This document shows positions 1 to 7,134 of a stretch of 16,060 nucleotides of DNA, in pieces. Source of the stretch: Deltaproteobacteria bacterium. Lineage in GTDB: Bacteria; Desulfobacterota; GWC2-55-46; DRQE01. The notes beneath the pieces were generated by a model. That model worked only from the letters and a program-made list of their open reading frames with translations. It was not told the DNA's origin and did no database searches. The stretch's first letter is position 1. Each line of letters starts with the position of its first letter. Made by a program: the position numbers and the translations under genes. Location: positions 1 through 16,060 of the forward strand of contig DAOVXI010000015.1 of NCBI GenBank assembly GCA_030636245.1. Direction: 5' to 3'.

Positions 1-47
1 GTAAAGAAGCCAAGTAACTTGGGCCGGAAGGACCTTGTACCTATATT

Positions 48-132
48 GCCGAAGTGGTGGCATTGGTAGACACGCTATCTTGAGGGGGTAGTGGGGCGAC
101 CCGTGGGGGTTCGAATCCCCCCTTCGGCACCA
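48..132 (+). tRNA. tRNA-Leu (anticodon GAG), CCA encoded
   Basis: An 85-base class II tRNA folds cleanly. The acceptor stem is GCCGAAG (48-54) with CTTCGGC (122-128), followed by discriminator A129 and an encoded CCA at 130-132. The anticodon stem CTATC/GGTAG encloses the loop TTGAGGG, which puts GAG at positions 34-36, so it reads CUC and CUU leucine codons. A long variable arm with a GGG/CCC stem and a T arm with GTTCGAATC confirm the Leu class. It is the only plus-strand gene in the window, it converges on the heme operon, and a terminator hairpin lies just downstream. No convincing promoter is visible in the 47 bases before it, so it may be co-transcribed with something upstream of the window. 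Confidence 0.97.
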
Positions 133-136
133 TCAA

Positions 137-170
137 ATTAAAAAGACAGCCTTTAGGCTGTCTTTTTTTC
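137..170. terminator. Bidirectional rho-independent terminator
   Basis: The stem GACAGCC (145-151) / GGCTGTC (156-162) has a 4-base loop. It is followed by seven T on the plus strand (163-169) and preceded by an A-rich run that becomes a U tract on the minus strand. It can therefore end both the plus-strand tRNA-Leu transcript and the minus-strand heme operon, whose last stop codon is only about 18 bases away. Confidence 0.9.
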
Positions 171-187
171 GGGTTAAATTAGTATGG

Positions 188-835
188 TCAATCCTTGGTT
201 CTCTGAGTCTTCGTGGATTTCTTCTTTGTAGCGGTTGTTCTCTTGCTTGCCGATATCTTTTTCTTTGCGGGCGGTTTCTTCTTTACAGCAACCGGTTCTT
301 CTTTTTCTTTATCTTTTTCTTCTTCTTCTTTTTCTTCTTCTTTATCCTCATCTATATCAAGGGCGCTGTCTATCTCTGCCGAGAGAGCGGCCTCCTGCTC
401 CTCCGCTCCAGGAATGACAGGGCTATCAACACCGCTTTCGCAAAAAGCCTCAAAGCGCTGAAGTTCTCGTCTACTTTTTATCGTACCGAGCCATGCAGAG
501 ATGAGCCAGCATAAACAGAAGACAATAAAGAAGGCTACCTGTCCGGCGATCCCGCCAATATATCTGGTTATAAGGATTCCAACTGCTGAGGCCGCCCATA
601 GTGACGGCACTACAAAAAGGATCCATGAGACAACCTTAAAAGAACTATGACCCCAAAGACGTGGCACATTCCATGGGGCCTTGCGTTTCATATAGATGCA
701 ATAATAACGATAGGAGCCAATAAGGATCGCCAACAGCATTGTCAATACTACGCTCAACATCAAGAGCCCTGCATCCATCTCTTCAAGAGAAAGCAGGAGC
801 TTCATGGCCGAATCTCTCATCTTCTCCGTATTCAT
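188..835 (-). CDS. Unrecognised three-helix membrane protein with acidic then lysine-rich tail
   Basis: I do not recognise this 215-residue protein. Three hydrophobic segments are visible at about residues 22-46, 67-90 and 92-117, followed by a cytoplasmic-looking tail. The tail starts with a possible short coiled segment (about 118-155), then a very acidic Glu/Asp/Lys block (about 154-180), then a Lys/Pro/Ala/Thr-rich basic block (about 184-215) that resembles the C-terminal tails of histone H1-like bacterial proteins. The start ATG at 833-835 is preceded closely by AAAGGA. It begins 18 bases after the hemG stop and ends just before the shared terminator, so it is almost certainly the last gene of the heme operon. 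Position suggests, but does not prove, a link to heme. Low-complexity tails evolve fast, so homology will be found mainly in the membrane part. Confidence 0.75.
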   Translation of the reverse strand: MNTEKMRDSAMKLLLSLEEMDAGLLMLSVVLTMLLAILIGSYRYYCIYMKRKAPWNVPRLWGHSSFKVVSWILFVVPSLWAASAVGILITRYIGGIAGQVAFFIVFCLCWLISAWLGTIKSRRELQRFEAFCESGVDSPVIPGAEEQEAALSAEIDSALDIDEDKEEEKEEEEKDKEKEEPVAVKKKPPAKKKISASKRTTATKKKSTKTQRTKD

Positions 836-853
836 AATCCTTTACCCTGGCGG

Positions 854-2266
854 CTAAGCCAGGACCCCTAGTACTTTCTTTGCTGTTTCCTCCGCCTCTC
901 TTACGTTATCGCTTATGCCGATACCGCGAAAAGCGCTGCCTGTTATATAAAGTCCTTTATGCGCATTTGTAAGTTCCTCTATCTCAGTGACCCTCTCCTC
1001 GTGCCCGACCGTATACTGCGGCATGGAACGGCGCCACCTGAATATCCTGCATATAACAGGGGTAGCCTCTATGCCCATGATTTCACGAAGTTCATCAAGA
1101 ACTATCTGCTTAAGCTCCTCATCACCAAGCTCAACAAGGTCCTGATTAAAGGCTCCGCCTACAAAACATCTTATGAGAACACAGTCGTCAGGGGCTCTGC
1201 CTGCCCACTTTCTGGAGACCCAGCTTGCGGCCATTATCTTTCTGCCCTCACTTAAGGGCACGACAAAGCCGAAGCCATCCATCGGGTGCTTTATATCCTT
1301 CATCTTAAAACCAATACTTATGGTAGCGGTAGAGACATAAGGAATGGTACCTAACTTTTCAGTTAATTTGCCGTCAAGGGTCTTAACTATCTCGCTTGTC
1401 GCATAAGCAGGTGTTGCTATAACGACCGCGTCGGCCTTGAGCACATTGCCGTTGTCAAGCGTAAGCTCATAACCGTCATCATTGTTCTCCATCTTACTTA
1501 CAACCGTTGAGCTTAGTATATTAACATCCTTTATCTTGCTTAATAGGGTCTTGACGACCTCTCCAAGCCCGCCCTTAACGGTCATGAACATCGTAACAGG
1601 CTTTCCGCCTTTTCTGGGCTTAGCCTTCATAAGTTTCATACGGGCAAGCATCCCCTTGATAAGACTTCCATAATTCTGCTCCATCTCCACGAACTTTGGA
1701 AAACTACTCTTGATGCTCATCGTATCCGGGTCACCCGCATGCACGCCGGCAACAAGCGGACCGGCTATCTTATCCAACGCTTCCTTTCCAAGTCTGCGTC
1801 TTACGAACTCGCCAAGGGTTTCATCACCCGGGGTTTTCTTCTTTGGTACGAACAGCTCGAGACCCATGCGAATTTTTCCGGAGAGGGTCATAAGGGAGCT
1901 AAAGAGAAGTGGGAACATCTTTGTAGGGACCATGAGGATCACACCCTCGGGAAGCAGGTGTAACTTGCCATTTGATAAAACGTATGTCTTGCCCCTCGGA
2001 CTTTTTGTCGCCAAGAGCCTGTCTTCAAGGCCAAGCCTCTTACACAGGGCCATGGCCCAGGGCTTCTCTGATAAAAAACAATCGGGGCCGCCCTCTATCA
2101 AAAAACCATCGGTAAGCTCTGTTATGATATTGCCGCCGATGGCATCCTTCTTATCAACTATGGTTATATTCAAAGGGCCGGCGTTATTTTCCCTTGCAAG
2201 CTCTTTCAGGAAGTAAGCCGTTGAAAGCCCGGAGATGCCGCCTCCGACGATAACTACATTCTTCAT
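854..2266 (-). CDS. hemG: Protoporphyrinogen/coproporphyrinogen oxidase, HemY-type flavoprotein
   Basis: This is a 470-residue FAD enzyme of the HemY family (named hemG or hemY), the usual length for the family. It oxidises protoporphyrinogen IX to protoporphyrin IX or, in the coproporphyrin-dependent pathway, coproporphyrinogen III to coproporphyrin III, at or near the inner face of the membrane. The N terminus carries the Rossmann dinucleotide-binding motif (VIVGGGISGLSTAY, residues 5-18), with acidic D38 at the end of the second strand. The C terminus has the family FAD-contact segment around LYITGSAFRGIGISD (about 439-453). The ATG overlaps the hemH stop codon by four bases (ATGA), a translational coupling arrangement, so the start is secure. 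This enzyme type passes electrons to oxygen, which suggests at least some oxygen exposure. The sequence alone does not settle which porphyrinogen is the substrate. Confidence 0.93.
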   Translation of the reverse strand: MKNVVIVGGGISGLSTAYFLKELARENNAGPLNITIVDKKDAIGGNIITELTDGFLIEGGPDCFLSEKPWAMALCKRLGLEDRLLATKSPRGKTYVLSNGKLHLLPEGVILMVPTKMFPLLFSSLMTLSGKIRMGLELFVPKKKTPGDETLGEFVRRRLGKEALDKIAGPLVAGVHAGDPDTMSIKSSFPKFVEMEQNYGSLIKGMLARMKLMKAKPRKGGKPVTMFMTVKGGLGEVVKTLLSKIKDVNILSSTVVSKMENNDDGYELTLDNGNVLKADAVVIATPAYATSEIVKTLDGKLTEKLGTIPYVSTATISIGFKMKDIKHPMDGFGFVVPLSEGRKIMAASWVSRKWAGRAPDDCVLIRCFVGGAFNQDLVELGDEELKQIVLDELREIMGIEATPVICRIFRWRRSMPQYTVGHEERVTEIEELTNAHKGLYITGSAFRGIGISDNVREAEETAKKVLGVLA

Positions 2267-3195
2267 GACACATTGACCTTTGCTAAGACGACGTCACAGA
2301 GAAGCTCTATGAACTTCGCGCTGGTGTTAAGGCTACCGGCCCTTGCGTAATCAATTCCAACTTCCTCGCAGGCCTCGCCCATCAGAACATCAATATCATA
2401 AAGTGTCTCGACATGGTCGGAGACAAAACCAAGAGGCACAAGAAGTACGCCTTTTTTATCCGCACTCTTTGCTTCTTTTATGACATCAACAGCGTCCGGG
2501 CCTATCCACTCCATCGCCCCCCCGCCCTTGCTCTGAAAGGCAAGACGGCTGTTAAGTGGTATACGCTTGAGTATCTCACGGATACTTTCCTTAAGCTTAT
2601 CCACGTACGGATCGTTCTCTAACATCTTCACAGGCAAACTGTGAGCGGTAAATATCGTGACGAAGTCTTCACTATCGACGGGAAGCACACCGAGTATCTC
2701 GCCTATCTTCTCATAAAGCGCTTCTATAAAAAAATGATTCGTGTGCCAGTCATCCACATACCGCAGCTTTACTCCGCCGCCGAGTTCCTCCAGAGCCTCA
2801 TCCACAGCGATATTGTAGCCTCCGGTAGATGCCCTGGTTGTATGAGGGGCCATTATTACGGCAATAACATCTTCTATGCCGTCATCCTTTATCTTTTTCA
2901 GTGTGTCCTTTATGTATGGATCCCAATGCCTCATGCCAACGTAGACCTTGAAGTTACCATCTTGGGTTGCATTAAGCTCTGCCTCAAGCTTCTCGGCCTG
3001 CTCCAGGGTTATCTGAAGCAGAGGGGATCTTCCGCCTATCCGCCTATATCTTTCCTTTGCCGCCTCTATTGTCTCGGGACGCACTGGTCTGCCCTTGAGA
3101 ACATTCTTTATGAACGGCTCAACATTATCTATAGAATCGGCTCCGCCAAAAGCAAGTAGCAAAACCGCTGTTGTTCCTTTTTTATTCTCAGTCAT
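2263..3195 (-). CDS. hemH: Ferrochelatase
   Basis: This 310-residue ferrochelatase-family protein inserts Fe2+ into protoporphyrin IX (or coproporphyrin III in the alternative pathway). The family signatures are in order: LLLAFGGADS near the N terminus (12-21), MAPHTTRASTGGY (115-127), the catalytic-histidine motif TAHSLP (183-188, H185), a substrate-loop segment around AFQSKGGGAMEWIGPD (219-234), and FVSDHVETLYDID (257-269) with the conserved acidic E263. The ATG is preceded by AAAGG at four bases, and the gene starts 14 bases after the hemE stop. Its last four bases overlap the hemG start. Overall architecture resembles both the Bacillus-type and the proteobacterial enzymes, so I do not assign a pathway variant from it. 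Confidence 0.95.
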   Translation of the reverse strand: MTENKKGTTAVLLLAFGGADSIDNVEPFIKNVLKGRPVRPETIEAAKERYRRIGGRSPLLQITLEQAEKLEAELNATQDGNFKVYVGMRHWDPYIKDTLKKIKDDGIEDVIAVIMAPHTTRASTGGYNIAVDEALEELGGGVKLRYVDDWHTNHFFIEALYEKIGEILGVLPVDSEDFVTIFTAHSLPVKMLENDPYVDKLKESIREILKRIPLNSRLAFQSKGGGAMEWIGPDAVDVIKEAKSADKKGVLLVPLGFVSDHVETLYDIDVLMGEACEEVGIDYARAGSLNTSAKFIELLCDVVLAKVNVS

Positions 3196-3209
3196 ATTAC
3201 CTTTAGGAC

Positions 3210-4247
3210 CTATCTCTTAGAGTACTCGTGAACGTGATCAATCAGAGCTTTAACATGATCCACAGGTGTGCCGAGTACTATGCCGTGACCAAGGTTGAAT
3301 ATATGACCGTTACGTCCGTTTGCCCTGTCGAGCACGGCTGAGGCTCTCTTCTTTATTTCATCGATCGAGCTAAAGAGTACTACCGGGTCCATGTTGCCTT
3401 GAATGGCCTTGTCATGACCGATACGCTCCCATGCCTCGTCAAGGTTTACTCTCCAGTCAACGCCCATCACATCCCCACCCGCTTCTTTTGCGAGCTCAAG
3501 GTATGTACCGGTGTTGGTCGAGAAGTTTATGAATGGGATATCCGGGGCATAGGCCTTGACCTCGTCTATAACCCTCTTTGTGTATGGAAGAGCGAACTCT
3601 TTGTACTCTTCGGGACCGAGGCATCCGACCCATGAATCAAAGAGCTGAAGTGCCTGCACGCCTGCGTCGGCTTGAGCCTTAAGGTAACGGATAATAACCT
3701 CTGTGATCTTATCCATAAGTTTTTTCCACTGGCCATCGTCTGCGTACATAATGCCTTTTGCATGAAGATAGTTCCTTGATCCTCCGCCCTCGACAATGTA
3801 GCTTGCAAGGGTAAAGGGCGCTCCGGAGAAACCAATAAGTGGTATCTTGCCATCCAGCTCCTTAAGCGTCAACTTTATGGCTTCAAGCAGGTACGGCACA
3901 TCCTCTGTTGGCTCTATTATGCGAATGGCATCTATGTCAGCCTCGCACCTGACGGGATTAAATATCTTCGGTCCGTCGCCTTTAATAAAATCGAGTTTTA
4001 TGCCCATGCCCTCAAGAGGGAGCAGTATGTCGGCGAAGATTATCGCAGCATCAAGTTCGAATGCGTTAATTGGCTGCATCGTCACCTCGCAGGCTATCTC
4101 GGGGGTACGGCACATCTCAAGAAAACTGTACTTCTCTTTGAGCGCCATATACTCCTTCATATATCTGCCGGCCTGGCGCATAAGCCAAACCGGTGTATGG
4201 TCAACATCCTCTCGTCTGCAGGCTCTTAGAAAATTATCATTGGTCAT
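3210..4247 (-). CDS. hemE: Uroporphyrinogen III decarboxylase
   Basis: This 345-residue enzyme decarboxylates the four acetate side chains of uroporphyrinogen III to give coproporphyrinogen III in the cytoplasm. The N-terminal signature TPVWLMRQAGRYMKEY (residues 18-33) carries the substrate-binding arginines. The segment AAIIFADILLPLEGMG (67-82) contains the essential aspartate at about D73. The C-terminal HIFNLGHGIVLGTPVDHV holds the conserved histidine near residue 321. Length is normal. The ATG at 4245-4247 has AAAGGAG upstream with an 11-base spacing, slightly long. It is the first gene of the operon hemE-hemH-hemG-hypothetical and sits about 40 bases downstream of a near-consensus sigma70 promoter. 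Confidence 0.96.
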   Translation of the reverse strand: MTNDNFLRACRREDVDHTPVWLMRQAGRYMKEYMALKEKYSFLEMCRTPEIACEVTMQPINAFELDAAIIFADILLPLEGMGIKLDFIKGDGPKIFNPVRCEADIDAIRIIEPTEDVPYLLEAIKLTLKELDGKIPLIGFSGAPFTLASYIVEGGGSRNYLHAKGIMYADDGQWKKLMDKITEVIIRYLKAQADAGVQALQLFDSWVGCLGPEEYKEFALPYTKRVIDEVKAYAPDIPFINFSTNTGTYLELAKEAGGDVMGVDWRVNLDEAWERIGHDKAIQGNMDPVVLFSSIDEIKKRASAVLDRANGRNGHIFNLGHGIVLGTPVDHVKALIDHVHEYSKR

Positions 4248-4294
4248 AAAAGGTAAAGCTCCTTTCGGCTCTGAAAATTAAGTTTAAGCTATTA

Positions 4295-4323
4295 ATTATA
4301 TTAGAAAATACGCCTATTTTCAA
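4295..4323 (-). promoter_or_regulatory. Sigma70-type promoter of the heme operon
   Basis: On the minus strand, TTGAAA (4318-4323) is separated by exactly 17 bases from a perfect TATAAT (4295-4300). Transcription should start near 4288, giving a leader of about 40 bases before hemE. A palindrome covers the spacer and most of the -35 element (separate entry). Confidence 0.8.
4304..4321. promoter_or_regulatory. Candidate operator palindrome in the hemE promoter
   Basis: The sequence GAAAATA, four bases (CGCC), then TATTTTC forms a perfect 7-base-arm inverted repeat. It lies over the spacer and most of the -35 element of the hemE promoter, where a bound dimeric regulator would block RNA polymerase. 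The regulator is unknown; the site does not match the classic FNR or Fur consensus as I know them. A simple AT-rich coincidence remains possible. Confidence 0.45.
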
Positions 4324-4345
4324 CAATTAAGAGGCCAATCTTGGG

Positions 4346-5092
4346 CTACTTTAGGGTCTTTTCCTCTATCTTCGCCAAAACCCCGCGTAACATCTGCACC
4401 TCCTTTGGCATGATGGCTGTCCTGCCAAAGAGGCGCTTAAAGTTTTTCATAATGATATTAAGGAGATACTCGCCACCCTTATCATCCTGACCATACCCCA
4501 GATGCTTTAAGGCACGATCCAGATGCGTGAACATCAGATCCACTTCATTCCTTTCAGCAAGCTCGATCGTTGGCATAACAGGCGGCAGTGTGCTCTGAAA
4601 AAGATGATAACAGACAACAAAAACAGCGTGCGAAAGATTTAAGGAAGGGTACTCATCACTTGTGGGTATCTCAAAGACTATCTCGCACTTTTCTATCTCC
4701 TCATTTACAAGGCCTTTGTCCTCACGACCGAAGAGAATGGCGACCCTGTTATCCTTTGCCAGGTTGAGTATCTTATCCGTCGCTTCTTCCAAGGACAGGG
4801 TCGGGTGCCTGAGCTTGCCCTTACGCCTTGAAGAGGCGGCAGCGTACTTAACATCCTTCAGCCCCTCCTCAAGGGTCTTCACGACCCGCGCTCCTTTGAG
4901 GTTCTCTGATGCGTTACAGGCCATGCTCCACGCCTCATTGCAGTCGAACTCCACCGGATCAACAAGGGTAAGACGGGAAAATCCAGTGTTCATCATAGCA
5001 CGAGCCACGCTGCCGATATTGCCGGGACCCTGCGGGCCCACAAGCATTATCTCAATGTTATTGAATATGGTTGATGCATCATTGTTCTTCAT
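4346..5092 (-). CDS. trmJ: tRNA (cytidine/uridine-2'-O-)-methyltransferase, TrmJ family
   Basis: This 248-residue protein belongs to the SPOUT (TrmH-like) RNA 2'-O-methyltransferases, group TrmJ, which use S-adenosylmethionine to methylate the ribose at position 32 of the tRNA anticodon loop. The three SPOUT motifs are visible: GPGNIGSVARAMMNTG (residues 22-37), ILFGREDKGLVNEEI (119-133) and the knot motif YPSLNLSHAV (148-157). The C-terminal helical extension (about 172-248) is typical of TrmJ rather than TrmL. The ATG is at 5090-5092, and I see no Shine-Dalgarno sequence before it. It lies between the htpX terminator and the hemE promoter, with no clear terminator of its own, so some read-through into hemE is possible. 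Exact tRNA targets are not deducible from sequence. Confidence 0.88.
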   Translation of the reverse strand: MKNNDASTIFNNIEIMLVGPQGPGNIGSVARAMMNTGFSRLTLVDPVEFDCNEAWSMACNASENLKGARVVKTLEEGLKDVKYAAASSRRKGKLRHPTLSLEEATDKILNLAKDNRVAILFGREDKGLVNEEIEKCEIVFEIPTSDEYPSLNLSHAVFVVCYHLFQSTLPPVMPTIELAERNEVDLMFTHLDRALKHLGYGQDDKGGEYLLNIIMKNFKRLFGRTAIMPKEVQMLRGVLAKIEEKTLK

Positions 5093-5133
5093 AAGCTATT
5101 AAGGGTAACACGCAACGGGCTCTAAAAAAAGAC

Positions 5134-5170
5134 AAAAAACAAGGGCCAAAGATTTTCAATCCCGGCCCTT
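5134..5170 (-). terminator. Rho-independent terminator after htpX
   Basis: On the minus strand, AAGGGCC (5164-5170) pairs with GGCCCTT (5141-5147). The loop itself contains a smaller GATT/AATC stem. A G and six U residues follow (5134-5139), then a second U run. It lies about 20 bases beyond the htpX stop and separates htpX from trmJ. Confidence 0.85.
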
Positions 5171-5191
5171 AAGGAAATCTATAAAAAAACC

Positions 5192-6055
5192 TTACACTAT
5201 GCCGACCATTGCCTCGAGCCTCCTGATCCTCTCATCCATGGGGGGATGGGTGCTGAAGAGTCTATGCATCTTAAAGCCCGCTCCACCGCTCGCTTTTGAG
5301 CTTAAGGGACTCACAATGAACATATGGGCTGTTGCGTCATTGACCTTCTGCATCGGGGCCCTCTGATTATGGTACTCCAGTTTTTTTAGCGCTTCTGCCA
5401 GGTAGGTTGGATTACCCACGATCTCCGCGCCGACCTTGTCGGCTACATATTCTCTTGACCTGGATATGGCCATCTGGATTATCATGGCAGCGATAGGAGC
5501 GAGTATCATCATAACGATAAGCACGGCCGGGTGTACGCTCCTGTTGCCTCGCCCGCCAAACATGCTGGACCACATCGCTATCTGTGCCATATAGCTTATT
5601 GCCCCGGCTATGGTAGCGGAGATGGTGGCGATAAGTATGTCCCTGTTCTGAACATGCGCGAGTTCATGGGCCATGACCCCCATAAGCTCCTCACGCGTAA
5701 GTATCTTTCTTATCCCGCTCGTAACGGCAACCGCCGCATGGTGGGGGTTACGTCCCGTGGCAAATGCGTTGGGCACATCTTTATCCATGACATACACCTT
5801 TGGCATGGGCAATCTTGCCTTTTGCGCGAGCTCACTCACGATCCCCGTAAGCTCAGGGTCTGTCTCACTGGTTACTTCCTTTGCCTTGTACATCCTGAGT
5901 ATTATCTTGTCACTGAACCAGTACGAACCTATGTTCATGACCCCTGCAAGGACAAGTCCGATCATGGCGCCCTGCTTACCGCCGAGAGCGCCTCCGGCAA
6001 AGATCAGAAGAGCGGCCAGGGCCGCGAGAAGTATGGCTGTTTTAACGTAATTCAT
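5192..6055 (-). CDS. htpX: HtpX-type membrane zinc metalloprotease (M48)
   Basis: This 287-residue integral membrane protease of family M48B degrades misfolded membrane proteins at the cytoplasmic membrane. The zinc site HELAH (130-134) lies in VMAHELAHVQNRD, and the third zinc ligand is the glutamate in SRSREYVAD (E202). Hydrophobic segments lie at about 4-24, 29-46, 142-162 and 176-197, matching the four-helix HtpX layout. The conserved FSTHPPMDERIRRLE box is near the C terminus (267-281). The ATG at 6053-6055 is preceded by GGAGG, but 14 bases away, longer than usual, and no in-frame alternative start lies between. It has its own promoter and terminator, so it is probably monocistronic, in keeping with a stress gene. 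Confidence 0.94.
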   Translation of the reverse strand: MNYVKTAILLAALAALLIFAGGALGGKQGAMIGLVLAGVMNIGSYWFSDKIILRMYKAKEVTSETDPELTGIVSELAQKARLPMPKVYVMDKDVPNAFATGRNPHHAAVAVTSGIRKILTREELMGVMAHELAHVQNRDILIATISATIAGAISYMAQIAMWSSMFGGRGNRSVHPAVLIVMMILAPIAAMIIQMAISRSREYVADKVGAEIVGNPTYLAEALKKLEYHNQRAPMQKVNDATAHMFIVSPLSSKASGGAGFKMHRLFSTHPPMDERIRRLEAMVGIV

Positions 6056-6088
6056 CTTTACTAATATTACCTCCGTGTTGATAATTTA

Positions 6089-6117
6089 ATGATATGTACA
6101 ATATGAGTTCGTATCAA
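6089..6117 (-). promoter_or_regulatory. Sigma70-type promoter of htpX
   Basis: On the minus strand, TTGATA (6112-6117) and TATCAT (6089-6094) are separated by exactly 17 bases; each matches the consensus in five of six positions. Transcription would start near 6082, about 27 bases before the htpX ATG. I see no CIRCE element or obvious heat-shock operator overlapping it. Confidence 0.65.
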
Positions 6118-6132
6118 GGTCATACGGAAGGA

Positions 6133-6984
6133 TCAAGCAGCGCCTTTGGTAGCAGGCATCGCGTCTCTCTGGCCCATAAGATCATCAAGCGCGTCCTTTA
6201 TTGCCGCTATGGACACCCCCGTTTCAACGCAGTAGCCGTGCGGGCGGTCGTTCACTATCGCTAGTACCGGCAATGGATAGGCATCCTGAATGCCGCTTGA
6301 AAGGTCCCTCTCGCAGGCAACAGCCACAACAGCTTGCGGCCTGTACTCCTCGAGGCGGCGTCTTGCAACAGTGCCTCCGGTCAGAACAAATAACTCCAGC
6401 CCGTACTTTTCTGTTAGCTCAAGAAGATCCCCCACCTCGCACTTGCCGCATCCGGCACAGTTCTTAACATCTCGCGTAACCTTGAGCTTGCAGTCGTCAA
6501 GCTGGATGCAGTGAGGAAGAAGCACAAGTATCTTGTTGGCCTTGAGCTTCTTGCCGCTCTTTGCCATCTTCCGTATCATGCGGCGCACGATGTCGTTATT
6601 TATCTCAATAAAGGCCTTCTCTATCTTTATCCTCGGTATCTTTAGTACGCCTCCTGCCATTATCATAAGCGGCAGGAAGAACTTTATGAGAAGCCCCCTG
6701 AACTTCGGGTTTACCCCGCCCTTGCCTTTAAGAAGCGAGAAGGTTATCGCAAAGATCCCCGCAAGCAGAAAAACGGTTATGAAGAGCACAACAGCCCCGG
6801 CTATGTATGGAAGCGATGGGTGCACGCTCTTGAGACCAAAGCTCGGCACATACCAGAAAAAGAAAGCGCCCAGACTCAAGCCAACGACCACCAATGCCAT
6901 TATAGCCAGCAGTGCGCCTTTTCGTGCTTTGTACTCTACGCTGTCAGCTCTTTTGATATGTTCTTTATCAGTATGTTTATCCAA
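6133..6984 (-). CDS. DUF116 family cysteine-rich membrane protein
   Basis: This 283-residue protein matches the DUF116 family by its characteristic C-terminal half. The N-terminal half has hydrophobic segments at about 24-44 and 60-85 and a weaker one at 98-113. The soluble part carries seven cysteines at about 159, 165, 176, 179, 182, 224 and 252, including NCAGCGKC, and the family blocks LTGGTVARRRLEEYRP, VACERDLSSGIQD and NDRPHG. The cysteines suggest an iron-sulfur cluster or zinc site facing the cytoplasm, but the function is unknown. The start is TTG at 6982-6984, with AGGA eight bases upstream and an in-frame TGA two codons upstream. DUF116 genes commonly sit beside fmt and def, as here, which hints at a role linked to translation initiation or membrane protein maturation. 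That link is inference from context only. Confidence 0.85.
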   Translation of the reverse strand: MDKHTDKEHIKRADSVEYKARKGALLAIMALVVVGLSLGAFFFWYVPSFGLKSVHPSLPYIAGAVVLFITVFLLAGIFAITFSLLKGKGGVNPKFRGLLIKFFLPLMIMAGGVLKIPRIKIEKAFIEINNDIVRRMIRKMAKSGKKLKANKILVLLPHCIQLDDCKLKVTRDVKNCAGCGKCEVGDLLELTEKYGLELFVLTGGTVARRRLEEYRPQAVVAVACERDLSSGIQDAYPLPVLAIVNDRPHGYCVETGVSIAAIKDALDDLMGQRDAMPATKGAA

Positions 6985-7061
6985 TATTCATATCCTGCCT
7001 TTACCTTGGTGCTCTTTAAGAAAAATTTCGACGCTTTTCATACTTACTTCGCTCTTGACAA

Positions 7062-7130
7062 CTATCCAAGAAAATCTCCAACCTTTATCTTGCCGCCTTT
7101 TAAAATGCTTTCAACACTTTTCCTGTACTC
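7062..7130 (-). pseudogene. Vestigial second fmt 3' end
   Basis: Directly downstream of the intact fmt stop, and in a frame shifted by one base, the minus strand encodes 22 residues ending in TAG. They read like the Fmt C terminus: RKSVESILKGGKIKVGDFLG, against RRMSAEEFLKSGKIKVGDKLG in the intact gene. The block GKIKVGD is identical, but codons differ at several synonymous positions. It has no start codon or catalytic region, so it is a fragment. It is best explained as the leftover tail of an older fmt copy after replacement or partial duplication. Confidence 0.7.
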
Positions 7131-7134
7131 TTAG

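Noticed and set aside
1710..2216. A 168-codon plus-strand frame opposite hemG
   Set aside because: It is antisense to a well-conserved enzyme gene, with biased serine/proline composition and no family features; it is a shadow.
6988..7041. A 17-codon minus-strand frame (starts MKSVEIFLK) just before the DUF116 start
   Set aside because: It has an ATG and ends right before the TTG of DUF116, so a leader peptide was considered, but there is no clear ribosome binding site and no recognisable content.
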